In this document: positions 31,925-42,823 of the stretch, in pieces
How positions within the stretch are numbered: the stretch's first letter is position 1
Layout: every line of letters starts with the position of its first letter
From: Cryoendolithus antarcticus
Taxonomy: Eukaryota; Ascomycota; Dothideomycetes; Cladosporiales; Cladosporiaceae
Assembly (NCBI GenBank): GCA_002077065.1
Contig: NAJO01000067.1
Location: 1-64,000, forward strand
DNA: 64,000 nucleotides
Direction: 5' to 3'
Notes under the pieces: generated by a model
Databases searched by the model: none
What the model was told of the DNA's origin: nothing
What the model saw: only the letters and a program-made list of their open reading frames with translations
Translations under genes and position numbers: made by a program

Positions 31925-32414
31925 TCAACGTCGGTGAGCACCACCCCCTTCACGCGACGCTAACTCGTGATAGGCTGTCAATCGTCTGGAGCATTGATCG
32001 AAGGGTGGACAGGAGCAGCGAGTGGTTCGAGGGAGGACAAGAGAGCGTGTGCGTGATTGATGAGGTAGCGGTGGGCAGAAATGGTGGGCGTATGTATGCA
32101 TTGTATTGAAAGATGCAACCCACGTATGTATATCAATACCGTGCTTAACGGAAAGGCTGTCACTCGCAATATCGCAGCTTAACTCCTCAATGGACATCAG
32201 CCAGCGAAGTGACAAAAATTCAAATACAGCCTCCCACTTGTATATCGATAACTTATATAGCTCTGGTCACTCTTGTATGTATCGATCATCCATAAGAAGC
32301 GGATGGACTTTCTTCCGATCTGAACCTTGGCCTACTCATCGCTGCACTTTGTCACCACCCATCAAGCTCATCTCCATCTTCATCACTCACTCATCACCTC
32401 ATACTATATCGATC
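31925..32414. other. Intergenic, YAF9 promoter and leader
   Basis: AT-richer DNA between the helicase stop and the YAF9 ATG. No further feature is seen. Confidence 0.5.
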
Positions 32415-33209
32415 ATGCCCGCCGCCCCCTCCAAGCGCCTCCGCGGCCAGAAAATCGCGCGAAACTTCATAATCGGCAACTCGGCCGTGCAACTTCCCCA
32501 CCCCCTCTTCATAGACCCCCCCTCAGGCCACACAAAAGGCTGGCGAGTCTACGTGCGGCCCCTCCCAAATGGCCCAGACATCACGACCTGGCTCAAAAAA
32601 GTGCAATTTAAACTGCATCACACCTACGCAGACGCTTCGCGCACGATAGAGAGCGCGAATGTAAAGGATGGGTGTTTTGAGATACAGGAGACTGGGTATG
32701 GGGAGTTTGGGGTTGAACTGAGGCTTTATTTTCCGACTGAGAGTGGCGAGAAGGCGCAGTATAGGGAGCACTATCTTGTGTTGACATACTGGGGGAGTCC
32801 GGAGCAGCAAGCCGCGCAGGAGGCGAAGAATTGGATTGTCAGTGAACGGGTGGAGACGATTGAGTTCAATGAGCCGACTGTCGACTTCGCCAAGACACTC
32901 ACTTCGGAAGAGCAGTTCAACTGGCTGAAAGTGAAGAAAGGGCGAGGGAAGGGGAAGAAACCGGAGTATGTGTTCGAAGGGGAGATTGATCCTTCTGCGC
33001 TGCTGCCTGAGAAGGCGCCAGAGGGAAAAGATGGCAGTGGGATGGGTGCTGGAGCTGCGTGGAGTCAGCGGTATGAGAGGCAGGTCATTTCGCAGTTGAC
33101 GAGTAGTGAGAAGATACTGCAGGGCATGATTGAAGAGGAGCAGGGGAAGATGGAAGAGAGGAAGAGGCGTATGGAGGAGTTGGGAAGGGCGATAGAGTCA
33201 AAAGGGTGA
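32415..33209 (+). CDS. YAF9: YEATS-domain protein YAF9 (NuA4 / SWR1 complexes)
   Basis: A single exon encodes 264 aa from ATG 32415; the frame is open upstream, but that ATG (32106) would add 103 residues unlike the family. The N-terminal YEATS domain (about 10-150) shows GWRVYVRPLPN, KVQFKLHHTYADASRTIE and GYGEFGVELRLYF, the aromatic-lined strands that bind acylated lysine on histone H3. The C-terminal 60 residues form a coiled coil (EKILQGMIEEEQGKMEERKR), used to bind partner subunits. Yaf9 is shared by the NuA4 acetyltransferase and SWR1 remodeller, which deposits H2A.Z. The gene is complete and ordinary. Confidence 0.95.
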   Translation: MPAAPSKRLRGQKIARNFIIGNSAVQLPHPLFIDPPSGHTKGWRVYVRPLPNGPDITTWLKKVQFKLHHTYADASRTIESANVKDGCFEIQETGYGEFGVELRLYFPTESGEKAQYREHYLVLTYWGSPEQQAAQEAKNWIVSERVETIEFNEPTVDFAKTLTSEEQFNWLKVKKGRGKGKKPEYVFEGEIDPSALLPEKAPEGKDGSGMGAGAAWSQRYERQVISQLTSSEKILQGMIEEEQGKMEERKRRMEELGRAIESKG

Positions 33210-33539
33210 GATGCTGTGTTCTTTGAATGACTGCGTACTTAGCGGGGCGTTGGTAAGTGTGCCTTCGATACCCCAAAAACGAAAGCGCACCACTCGGAGG
33301 ACAACGCGTGGGCCCGATCTGTGCAGAGACCGCTGTTGGTGTCACTCAAACGCAGCTTTGGACTTCAAATGCTGTTATACATCAAACTGCAACAATGGAA
33401 TGTCTGAAGAACCGCGACGGAGAGCGGCCACTTCGACTCGCCGCCGTCGACATGATCTGCTTCCTTGCCACTGGTGTGCCGACTACGGACGATGTTGACC
33501 TGCTTGGACGAACGACCCAAATCCCTACATGAAGGTGGT
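33210..33539. other. Intergenic between convergent genes
   Basis: 3' flanks of YAF9 and the F-box gene. Short ORFs only. Confidence 0.5.
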
Positions 33540-34247
33540 TCAATCCATTTTCAGCCCATGCAGCCTCGCCACTTTCTCATCATGGACCTCCGTATGCACA
33601 CCCAACCTCGCCTTCGCAGGTTGCTCATGCCGACAGAATCTCTGGAGCAATTGCAGGTTGTCCACCAGCTCTCCCATCGTCGGCGCTACACCTCGCATTA
33701 CCGCCGCCGGCATCGCATCGGTCCCTTCATGGATGAGCGTATAGGCCAGCTGCTTTGCGATCGGATTTCGGGAAGCGAAGAGATGGGTGTTTCTCCAAGA
33801 AGCCACTCGACCGGCCTGTGATGCTATGCATACGCTCGCAGCATTGAGAACCAAGCCGATTTGTATGAGATAGTGGCGCGGATTGGCGAGCACTTCGTTC
33901 GTCCGTGGCGCTATCGGCGTCTTCACGGTGCTCACATCGCAGAAACCCTGCAGGAGAGGATTGACTACGAATGGACAGTCGATTGTCGCAAGACCGCGGA
34001 TGATTTGTGCCGCACTGGTGTCTGCCATAGCGAAGTCGAAGGGGTATCGTGAAAGCTGGAAGCCAGCTGGATCTGGAGCGTGATGAGTTGAACGAAGGAA
34101 CAGGGCAATCTGCAGAATCGAAGACCGTTCGATCGTAGCTCGCCACAGCCTGCACACGCGCTGCACGGCGAATACATTGCGAATCGGGAGCTCGAGCAGG
34201 ATTCCCTCGAGTAGCTCAACAAGTGTGAGAACCTCGTGGACCGCCAT
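33540..34247 (-). CDS. F-box domain protein
   Basis: Starting at the ATG at 34247 gives 235 aa beginning MAVHEVLTLVELLEGILLEL. This matches the usual beginning of the many small F-box proteins of Dothideomycetes; an in-frame ATG at 34304 would add 19 residues. The F-box (about 4-45) reads on with PIRNVFAVQRVCRLWRATIE, where hydrophobic and Trp positions fit Skp1 contact. The rest has no recognisable LRR or WD repeats. Such proteins act as substrate receptors for SCF ubiquitin ligases. The target is unknown, and this family is usually large and rapidly evolving. Confidence 0.75.
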   Translation of the reverse strand: MAVHEVLTLVELLEGILLELPIRNVFAVQRVCRLWRATIERSSILQIALFLRSTHHAPDPAGFQLSRYPFDFAMADTSAAQIIRGLATIDCPFVVNPLLQGFCDVSTVKTPIAPRTNEVLANPRHYLIQIGLVLNAASVCIASQAGRVASWRNTHLFASRNPIAKQLAYTLIHEGTDAMPAAVMRGVAPTMGELVDNLQLLQRFCRHEQPAKARLGVHTEVHDEKVARLHGLKMD

Positions 34248-34508
34248 ATCCTTTCTCGAAATCGTCTGTCCTCTCCCACTAACCTGGCGTGTGTGTAAGA
34301 TCATGTACAGTAAGCTGCACGTTTACTGCTAGTACCACGGCATCCCAGAGAGATATCATATTCTACCCAAAGGATCTGTTGTAAACAGCACAAGTGCGGC
34401 TTCCGTCAAGCCACGGCTGTCAGCAAAGGGCATGCAAGAGAAAGCACAATGCGTGCCTCCCAGCCGAGAACATAGTCTGTTCTGTCAATGCATGCATTTG
34501 ATTCATCG

Positions 34509-35465
34509 TCATATCGCCGTCCCTCTCTCAAAGCTCTCCCGTATATCCGCGGTATACTTATTATAAAACCTCGCCAGCTTCTGATTGAACTGCTTGTTCT
34601 TCTCGTTGATGAACGTGACATCCCCACTATCATCGCCCTGCCCGCGGTCCCTCCGCTTCTTCAACCGCACTTCTTCAGCCTTGCGAATATCCTCCACCAA
34701 CCGATCGACCGACGCGCGATCCGGCTTGTTGTCGACAAAATTCGTCGAATCCGCAGTGGAGTAGAACGCCCCATCCTTATCCACCGCAATCAACTCCCCC
34801 GTCTCGGTCTCCACGATCTCAAGCCCACCGGACTGCACCGCCCTTCCCACAGCCACTCGCTTACTTCTCTCATACTCCGCCTTCCTGTCCTCCCACCCCG
34901 CCTTCTCCATCCCCATAACCTGCCTCTCATAGATCTTCCCCGCCTCAGCAGCATAACTCTGGAACGCCACGCCCTGCCTCGCAGCCTCCTTCTTCTCCAA
35001 CCGCGCATCCCAATCCTCTGCTTCCTCGACAGTCCAGTCCCAGGCGCGCTTGCGCTCGAAGTCTTCGCCTGCGGCTTCGGTAGAGGCTTGCAACAGCTTG
35101 TGCTCGGCTATGTTTTTCTTGCGGGATAAGGCGGTGAGTTGCGAGGGGTCGGTGGAAACGCGCTTGGCTTCTGCTTTGGTGTCTTTGAGGTTTTCTTTGC
35201 GGGAGGTTTGGTTGCGGGCACGGAGGGCGGCGAAGCGGGAGGCGCGGTCGGTGGGGTCGGCGGTGGATGCTGCCAAAGTGAATGCCGGAGGCAAGTTGGC
35301 GGTGGTTGTGGCTCCATCTTCGGCAACGGCAGCGCTGGAAGGATCGACTTCGCAAGTGTCGTCGCCGTTGGTTTCGGGGTCCTCAGTCGCAGCGAACATG
35401 CGCTTTGAGCTTTCAGCATCATCTTCCAGGCTGGGCGAGCCTTTGCGCTTCAGTGAGGGTGCCAT
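34509..35465 (-). CDS. SYF2: Pre-mRNA-splicing factor SYF2
   Basis: A single exon encoding 318 aa. The acidic N-terminus is followed by the SYF2 domain: SRFAALRARNQTSRKENLK at about 91-109, an ERKRAWDWTVEEAEDWDARL segment in the middle, and the very conserved end FYNKYTADIRESFERGTAI. Helical, highly charged composition throughout. SYF2 is a component of the NineTeen-associated (Prp19) complex and acts with Isy1 in spliceosome activation and cell cycle progression in yeast. The family's C-terminus is intact and no intron is needed. Confidence 0.95.
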   Translation of the reverse strand: MAPSLKRKGSPSLEDDAESSKRMFAATEDPETNGDDTCEVDPSSAAVAEDGATTTANLPPAFTLAASTADPTDRASRFAALRARNQTSRKENLKDTKAEAKRVSTDPSQLTALSRKKNIAEHKLLQASTEAAGEDFERKRAWDWTVEEAEDWDARLEKKEAARQGVAFQSYAAEAGKIYERQVMGMEKAGWEDRKAEYERSKRVAVGRAVQSGGLEIVETETGELIAVDKDGAFYSTADSTNFVDNKPDRASVDRLVEDIRKAEEVRLKKRRDRGQGDDSGDVTFINEKNKQFNQKLARFYNKYTADIRESFERGTAI

Positions 35466-36187
35466 TGCGATGATCGATCTTGACGTGCAGTGGAGTCGTA
35501 GTGGCGAGATTTAGGGTGCAGTAGTGAATCCTCGTCTGCAACCATGAACATGTGAGGACACATGACTCGCGCGCAATCCCAGCATGTACAATGCTTTTTG
35601 AAAGTCTGTGCCGGAGTCTGAAGTTTGGCCTTCAGGGTCACCTGACATAAGGTATCGAAACAATTGAATCTTGGCGATTGTCATCACAGTCACACAACCA
35701 GATGGAGAATAATGTCTCAATGCTAGCGCAAGCTCTAGATTTGCAATATAGTGTGCAGCAGGCGTGCCTATGGTAATTCCGTAGGCGATTGTTCCAAGCT
35801 CGAGTCAGGATTTCCGGCATAACCTTCAAGAAGAATGCCCTCCACCGCACACCATCTTCGTGCTTGATTCAAGGTAACCTGACACGTGCCTGACTACACA
35901 CAGCTCGACTCTGGCATCTTTGCGACATTGAGCTTTGCGACCCTTTCGGCTCTATATCAGGCTGCTGTACAATATTACCAGGTTACAGTGTGTCTGAACC
36001 AAGGTAGGATCCCAGAACGGCAAGTCGTCGATCATTGAAGTCCACATCTGCCTGGTCACGCCTCAGCTATGTATCCTCAAACTTTCAAATAAGAGAACTG
36101 CTTGGGCTCTCGGATTAAGACTGCGTCCTCTCACTTCTTCAGAGTCCCTACATTTACAAGTACGACCAGAGTACATCGTTCAGGGCC
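35466..36187. other. Intergenic, no gene seen
   Basis: Upstream of SYF2 and of the orphan family copy A. No convincing ORF. Confidence 0.5.
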
Positions 36188-37181
36188 ATGTCACGAGTCC
36201 TGGAGCCTGGGAAGCTCACTGCGGTCTGCTGCGCCACAGAGATCAGTGCGGAGGTGACCACGCTTAGCTGCCACTGTCATTTCGCCACTCTGACTACTCT
36301 CATGATCTAGGCGAAAGGTCACCTCTTAGAGCTCAACAAGCTATTCGAGCACCTTGAACAGACCGACTTGGTCTTTGTCGACAGCATCACCAAGTCATAC
36401 CTCGAAGAGGACAAGCGAGGTCATGTCAGCACCAGCTCAGCAAGTTCCGACTTCGTCGACAAGACTCCGGAAGAATGCTCGCAAATGCTGTTCGACATGT
36501 GCAAAGCAGGCTCGAACATCAACTACGAGAACTTTGTCATCTACGCCGCGCGCTCAACCGATGACCACGCCGTCTTAGTAGCAGGTAAAGAGTACCTCGT
36601 AGATGACACTACCGATCAGGATCAAGGTACGCAGCTGCGGTCAGTCCGTATGGGTATGGGTCTAGTGAAGGATCGAACGCTATCCTACCTTGTCAACGGT
36701 GATTTCCGGGAAGATGTCGTGGAGCTCAAAGCCGAGAAGATGGAGTACTTTTGCGACGCGATGCTTGGGATGTACTGAGCCCGGAGGAGGAAGAGAGGGC
36801 GTGGGGTCCAATTGACCGTGCGCTCCATCGAATTCCCGAATGAGGATATGATCTCTGACCGACTGCCATTTTCTAGCTAAGCCAGCTGGCACCTACAAGC
36901 TGCATGAGCCGGATATTGCAGACTTGATCCCTCCACACCGACGACGAGAATTGCTCCTCGATAATGGCGAGCGAGTCTTGCGCGGCGATTTAGACGCGGA
37001 TAGGAATTGGAGCAAGGAAATATTCTTCATGGATGGCAAGCCCGCACGATTCGTCAAGGAGCTCCTCGGCGACGAGAAGAGTCCTGGCCTCAGACCGGAC
37101 GCTGATATTCCGGCCTTGGACGCTGCTATTGCGCAGGCGAAGCGCGACAGAGCTGAGAGAGAGGCCGGATCGTCGATATAG
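36188..37181 (+). pseudogene. Orphan protein family, copy A (near full length, apparent frameshift)
   Basis: Exon 1 is 36188-36253 (22 codons ending CCATEISAE). A 57-bp intron (GTGACC..TCTAG) follows, then exon 2 from 36311 with QTDLVFVDSITKSYLEED, PEECSQMLFDMCKAGSNINY and SVRMGMGLVKDRTLSYLVNG. The frame stops at 36778, yet one base out of frame it continues with LSPEEEERAWGP, matching copy B. A further exon beginning near 36890 carries KPAGTYKL and EIFFMDGKPARFVKELLGDE and ends at 37181. Comparison with copies B and C defines these parts. I do not recognise the family. No signal peptide or membrane segment; mixed alpha/beta, acidic. The frameshift lies near 36763-36772 and may be an assembly error. 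Confidence 0.6.
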
Positions 37182-37184
37182 CGT

Positions 37185-37852
37185 TTGCTGACACTGACCG
37201 CAGGTGAAGGCTACCTGGATGCAGACAATGGCCCTGATGATCAACGCGCACCTGTGGAGTCTGTGCGCATGAACATAGATCTAGTGAGGGAGCGGCTGCT
37301 CTTCTACCTGGATGATGGCGAAATGACAGAGGATGTCGTGAGAGCGAAACGGAGAGAGGATCACGTTCTGACGCGAGAGAACGCAGAAGATGAGCTGACG
37401 CCGGATGAGTTCCACAGGGCGCATGGCTCATCCCACTGTGAGTATTGAATCACGTGCGCGACTCTCTAGTAACCACTGACGAAGCCATTCTAGGTGACGA
37501 GCAACGGCCGACTAAGACTTACAAGGTTGCCGACATAGATTCGTCGAAGTCTTACAGGCCAGTGTCCCACCGATACTTCTTGCACGACGACGGGCATGTC
37601 AGTATGATGTTCGAGCCAGTCGACGATGAACGGATCGACTTCGTAGGCATGATCGTGCCGGCCGGTCGCAAGTATACACGAATAGTCAGAGAGCTGTCTG
37701 GAGATGAAGTTATTGCCGATCTTGGACCGAAGGTTGACACTAGCGCAGTCGAGTCTGCTTTTGCGATGCTCAGGGCTGAAAAGGCTCTTCGGGAGGCCAG
37801 TACAGATACGTGGGATCCTTCAGAACCAGGATCTAGTCTGTCGATACTATGA
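37185..37852 (+). pseudogene. Orphan protein family, copy B (5' part missing)
   Basis: Begins only 4 bp after copy A's stop, near a splice-acceptor-like CTGACCGCAG, and matches the second half of copy A: SVRMNIDLVRERLLFYLDDG, then ELTPDEFHRAHGSSH, an intron of about 57 bp (GTGAGT near 37438 to TCTAG near 37495), and RPTKTYKVADID with IVPAGRKYTRIVRELSGDEV, ending at 37852. The part matching exon 1 and the first 140 codons is absent, so it looks like an incomplete tandem duplication. Alternatively A and B might be spliced together into one gene with a repeated domain, but A's stop at 37181 argues against that. Confidence 0.6.
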
Positions 37853-38708
37853 TGGTATACTTTCGCCCATACTAAGTATCCTCGATCTACTTGGTGTGAG
37901 CACAAACAGACTCTTGCAGTGAACTTCGGACAAGAGACCACTTTGAACGTATTGCAAGCGGTCTTTGGAAGGTTCTCGTACGCAACATGATTCAGGCACA
38001 GCAACGTACACCTCCGGCCGGACCTCCACCTGTGGCGATCGTCTTCCCTGCACACCAGCGCGACGAGCCCTCTCCATCACCTCCGGTCCATTGAGAACTG
38101 TCTCCTCTTCGTACGTCAACTCTGAGTACACATCTTTAGCACGGAGCACATTATCTTCATGACGCCTCGCCTTGATCTGATCGCTCGGCACATCGGCATA
38201 CGCAACGAAGTACAGCCCGATCTAATGGTTCGCCAGCTCCATGTCCATGCGCACCGAGTAGTTGACACCACCACCCTCGACTCGATGCTCCTTTCCGACC
38301 ACTAGAACGCTCCCATCCACCAATGTCCGATCATCGAAGATGGCAAAACACTCGTAGTTGATGTCCGAGCCAGCCTGCCACAGCTCGAGGAGCATTTGAG
38401 AGCACTCGTCGGGTGACTTGCCCTTGAACGGGTTGTCTGGTGGGCTGTCGGAGACTTCGTCGATGCCGTCTTCCTAGAGGTAGATCTTGGTCATGCTGTC
38501 GATGAAGACAAGATCGATGCCGTCCATGAAGTCTACCGTCTTTTCCAGCATATCATTCTTCGCCTGTACAACACGTCAACTAAGGGTGTTACATCACACT
38601 CTGTATGGGTCAACTGGACTTGGACGAGGTCGGAGTACTTACCTCTGCACTAATATCGGCCACGCAACAGACTGGCCCGAGCCTTCCGAACTCGACGATG
38701 CGAGGCAT
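37847..38708 (-). pseudogene. Orphan protein family, copy C (inverted, two in-frame stops)
   Basis: Exon 1 is 38643-38708 (22 codons, MPRIVEFGRLGPVCC.., ending ISAE as in copy A). The intron is 38564-38642 (79 bp, GTAAGT..TACAG), at the same position as in copy A. Exon 2 gives IDLVFIDSMTKIYL, then TAG, then SPDECSQMLLELWQAGSDIN and YSVRMDMELANH, then TAG, then VPSDQIKARRHEDNVLRAKD. It aligns with copy A throughout, but the ending after about 37990 is unrelated. The two stops show that it is inactive. With copies A and B it forms a tail-to-tail inverted group. Confidence 0.65.
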
Positions 38709-38896
38709 ATGAGCCACACGCTATCGCTATACGATGGCTGGTGACAGCCATTCACCGAGCACTGATTTGTAAGCAAACCTTCGATGTGCCGTGATACGTG
38801 GCATCGATCGTGAAGTTGGATTGTATTGTGGCTACTAGCTCTAGATTATCGACATGCATGCATGTCTGGGCGGTCTAGGCATCCCAGGCAACACCA

Positions 38897-39812
38897 CTAC
38901 AAATCTCGTCTCACCAACCACGTCTCTAACAAATCTGGAGGTGCAGCCTTGACCATGACATGCACGTGATCGATGCCTGGAATACTCTGCAAGCGGACCC
39001 AATTCTTGAACCACATGATCCCACGCTTGACCTCCTCGGGCTTGGCTCCACGATGCTTCGCCAACGACTGCACGAAGTATCGATCGACAAACTTCTCAAC
39101 AATGTCTCTCGACTCGGGAGTCAAGTCGCCTTGGTCATCATCAACATCGATTGGTGTCCGAGTCCAGACGACGAGGTGCTTGATGCCATGTTCAATGCCA
39201 TACGGCCAGTCGTTCGCAAGCACAACAAAGTCACGCACGTCGGCGAATGGCGTAGCAGAGTGGTAAGTGAACGATGTTCGCGACACCGGTAATGACGAAT
39301 CCTTGAGAGTCCAATGAAGCCGTTCCTTCATGACGAAGTTGTTGATGCTGCCATACTGTCGCTTCGTATCGTGTGACCAACGAAGATATCTGTGCAGGTC
39401 GGAGGGGAAGCGTTTCAAGGCTTCGAGATCGTTGTCCACTTCATATGATTCAGTGTTCGGTCTGATACTCGAGAGCTGAACGAAGATTCATACCGACGAT
39501 CTGCCTGAGATCATCCCATGTGTATCGATGGAACTCATCGTCGGGAGTTGCCAATACTTTGCGATCGATTGCGGTCAAGGGGAAGGGGGGATTGTTGAGA
39601 TCGAATTCATCATCGACGCTTCCCATAGCGGTCTGAAGAGCCCTCTCACGCCGCCAGATTGCTGTAATGGACTCATCTTCGTCAATGCAAAGTGGCGGCT
39701 GCGTTGTACGAATGTAGACCTTCTGTCCCAACCAGAGCAGCGGAAAGAGGCCGCGGTGATTTTTGGTGGGGTCATATAACTTTATGCCATTGAGTCTCGA
39801 CATCACCTCCAT
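38897..39812 (-). CDS. GIG1-like protein (DUF3605, N-acetylglucosamine-induced protein family)
   Basis: Two exons: 39494-39812 and 38897-39438, with a 55-bp intron (GTATGA..TGAAG). Joined length is 286 aa. The DUF3605 features are clear: WDDLRQIV before the splice site, ALKRFPSDLHRYLRWS after it, FADVRDFVVLANDWPYGIE, then FVDRYFVQSLAKHRGAKPEE and the signature IMWFKNWVRLQSIPGIDHVH. Candida GIG1 is induced by N-acetylglucosamine and affects drug sensitivity; the biochemical activity is unknown. The protein is cytosolic by prediction. Its start codon faces that of cytochrome b5 reductase with only 49 bp between, so the two promoters must overlap. Confidence 0.85.
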
Positions 39813-39861
39813 CTTCGTTAGAAGACAGTGGTGCTAGGAAGCAGTGCGAGACTCAAAAGAA

Positions 39862-40932
39862 ATGTCGGCAAAGGTGATAGAACAGCCTTCGGGCCCGCTG
39901 TCTACCAAATACATCACCGGCGTGTACATACCCTCCGCCGTCCTCGTCATCGGCACAGCAGTGTTCAAGGCCCAATGGCTTCCGCTTGCTGTAGCCGTAG
40001 CAGCAGCATTGGGTGGCTACACATTCTACAGTAGTCGTATGCTTAGATTGTATCCCTTAGCGAGCAAACCACATCACTGATAGCCCTCAGAAACGAAGAA
40101 AGTCCTCATCCCCGACAAATTCCAAGAGTTCCCTCTCACAGAAAAGACGATCCTCTCCCACAATACCGCAATCTACCGCTTCGGCCTCCCTACGCCTAAC
40201 AGCATCCTCGGTCTACCTATTGGCCAGCACATTTCTCTTGCTGCCCATCTTGACGTCAAAGACCCCAAGACCGAGAAGACCGAGAACAAGGAAGTCGTAC
40301 GATCCTACACACCAATCTCCTCGGATGTTCACCCAGGCTTCTTCGACCTACTCATCAAGAGCTATCCCACCGGTGACATTAGCAGACATCTGGCTACGCT
40401 GAAAGTAGGAGATGTGATGAAAGTCAAGGGCCCCAAAGGCGCAATGGTGTACACGCCAAACATGGTGCGGAAGTTCGGCATGATCGCTGGAGGGACAGGC
40501 ATCACGCCTATGCTGCAGATCATCCGCGCGATTGTGCGAGGGCGGAAGAGTGGCGATAAGACGGAAGTTGACCTTATCTTTGCGAACGTGAATGCGGATG
40601 ATATTCTGCTACGTGATGATCTGGACCAGCTGGCAAGGGAAGATGCTGGTGTGCGAGTGCATCATGTGTTGAATAACCCACCGGAGAAGTGGGATGGCGG
40701 TGTTGGATTCGTCACGGCAGATATCATCAAGGTGAGCGCCTAAGTACGCCATGCAACGGAGCCGAACTGACAGTATTTACAGCAACGTCTACCCGCACCT
40801 GCAAGCGATGTCAAGGTCCTCATCTGCGGACCGCCACCCATGGTCAGCGCGATGAAGAAAGCCACGGAGTCGCTGGGCTACGAGAAGGCACGACCAGTGA
40901 GCAAGCTCCAAGATCAGGTCTTCTGCTTCTAG
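39862..40932 (+). CDS. CBR1: NADH-cytochrome b5 reductase
   Basis: Three exons, 39862-40036, 40091-40731 and 40783-40932, with introns of 54 bp (GTATGC..CTCAG) and 51 bp (GTGAGC..TACAG), joining to 321 aa. An N-terminal hydrophobic anchor (about 17-58) is followed by the FAD domain (VVRSYTPIS near 129 for flavin phosphate binding, GPKGAM) and the NADH domain ([14 protein letters not shown] near 190, LICGPPPMV). The end QVFCF is the usual C-terminus. The enzyme passes electrons from NADH to cytochrome b5 for fatty acid desaturation, sterol synthesis and diphthamide formation at the ER or outer mitochondrial membrane. The first intron's ends were chosen because they alone keep the frame with a good donor. 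Confidence 0.94.
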
Positions 40933-41147
40933 ACTGTGCATTATGCGCAACGTATGGAAATTATGACATAGACGAGCAGCGTCGAGCTACGCTCGAGCGA
41001 ACAATCGAAGTCTCCGCCTTTGAATTGCCGCTTTATATGTACATAACATCCACGTGGCTCGAGGGATGACGCACGCCCACCGCAAGTATGGGAACCGGTC
41101 GTCAGAGGTAGTGCGATACGATGAGATTGGCAATGTAGTACAGTTGA

Positions 41148-42178
41148 CTAGATTGCACTCGTCGTGCCGATGATACCAGCCTGCTGCGCTGTATTGAGCG
41201 TGATCCCAAACCACTCCTCCAGTGCATTCACTCGATCTGATTCGGTCTCGAAAGCCGTCGGCTCTCCCTTGACGCCTTTGACTTGCTTGTAGACACTCTT
41301 GCCGAACAGGACTGTAGTGCCAATGACCTCTAGCCCATGCTCGTCCAGTATGCATTTGGTGCAAAGAACAGTGTAGGTGAAGAAGCTCGAGGGACCTGAA
41401 CAGGGAAATGACCAATCAGACTTGATGTGTGAGACAAAGGGATAGACACCGACTCACTCGTAGACGTATGCAGATTCATAACCTCGTAGTCCCCAGGCAG
41501 GAAGTCCACGTAGTCCGGGAAACAGTACACAGCCCTCCACTCTGCGGCCGTCCCCTCTCGCCGTTCAAGCACCCACATCCTCGCTCTCTCGTCCTCATCC
41601 TCCCCGATAGTCTGGAACTTTGACCTGACGTACTCATCCGGAGCAATGTTGCACACTTCCTCCAGATGCACAAGCCGTATGGGGCTCGTAGGTCCTCCAG
41701 AACCAAACCCAATATCGACCAGATACCTCTTTTCATCTATGGTAACGATATTAACCATATGACTCCAGCCCATGTAGTTGACTTCAGCTTCGGGATCGCT
41801 AGAGCCTTGATTACTATTCACCCTCCCGCCTGTGGTGAGCACTTCGAAGCCCAAGGCGCGGAGGAAAGTGCCAAAGAAGGCGTTGAGTTCCATGCAGTAG
41901 CCACCGCGGCCGGTATCCTGTGTGACGATCTTGGTGAAGACATCTTGAGGATCGGTGGATACACGATGGTCGGGGGAGTAGTGAAGGCTGAGGGACTCGA
42001 AGGGGATGGTGCTTAGGGCGTGTCGTTGGAGGGCTGCTAGCCAGGGGAGGCCGTGTGGGCCACGGGCGAGGGAGGTGGTGGAGGCATCGTCCGGTGGCTT
42101 GCGGTGTTGGGAGGGAAGAGATATGCGGTCATAGATTTGATGGACTTGGGAGGTGGTGTAGGAGGCACGTGTGGGCAT
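41148..42178 (-). CDS. Arylamine N-acetyltransferase (NAT)
   Basis: Two exons, 41458-42178 and 41148-41395, with a 62-bp intron (GTGAGT..TTCAG), giving 322 aa. The catalytic triad is complete: Cys95 in DTGRGGYCMELN, His140 in NYMGWSHMVNIV and Asp155 in YLVDIGFGSGG. The second exon restores the third domain (SSFFTYTVLCTKCIL and GTTVLFGKSVYK), which is lost if the ORF is read through the splice site. NATs use acetyl-CoA (or malonyl-CoA in some Fusarium enzymes) to acylate arylamines and hydrazines, a detoxification step. Substrate preference cannot be told here. It is convergent with CBR1. Confidence 0.94.
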
Positions 42179-42823
42179 CGCGGGAATGTGAATTTAGGAA
42201 GCAAGCTGTAAACGTCGAATATGGAGATTGAGCCATGAGAAATCCCATGCCTCGAGTACAGCGCCTACAACAGAAAGCTACTCGCTCTATTTCTGCGGGT
42301 ATTACCAAGATCGAGACACGAAGCTAGGACTATATGCGGTCTATTCGTGTTTTGCCTGGAGGCTTTAAGACACAAGACTGATACGATCATCGGCCCACTC
42401 AACGCTATAGTCGCAGGCTGCAAGCTCCTGAGCGCCGAGCGACTCAGCGAGATAAATGCCAGCCACAAGAACACGATGACCGACTCAAGTCTGCTCCCAT
42501 GAGCACCGCTCTGCGATCACGGAGCGCGCGATCCTTCGACCACTGCATCTTCTGCCGCCAATAGATTCGCAGATTAGCGCCTGGCGTTACGTCCGATCCC
42601 AGGATCCATCGTGGCAATAGGGCATAGTTGTATATCCCTCACAGTCATCGTAGCTGGACCTTCGCGACGCAAGAGTGAAGGCCTCATCGTCAGGAACCTT
42701 AAACACGTGAGCTGCCCATTGCCGTACACATGTGGCCAAACTCCGCAGCCAGTAATTGACCGCTGGCGTTTCGGAGATAGGTAGGTAACAGCCTGATGTG
42801 TCGACGAGCTGGACAGGAGCGCC
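42179..42823. other. Intergenic, no gene seen
   Basis: Between the NAT start and the SND2 stop. Only fragmentary ORFs. Confidence 0.5.

Noticed and set aside
32106..32414. 103-residue N-terminal extension of YAF9
   Set aside because: The YEATS family starts close to the domain; the extension looks like translated leader sequence.
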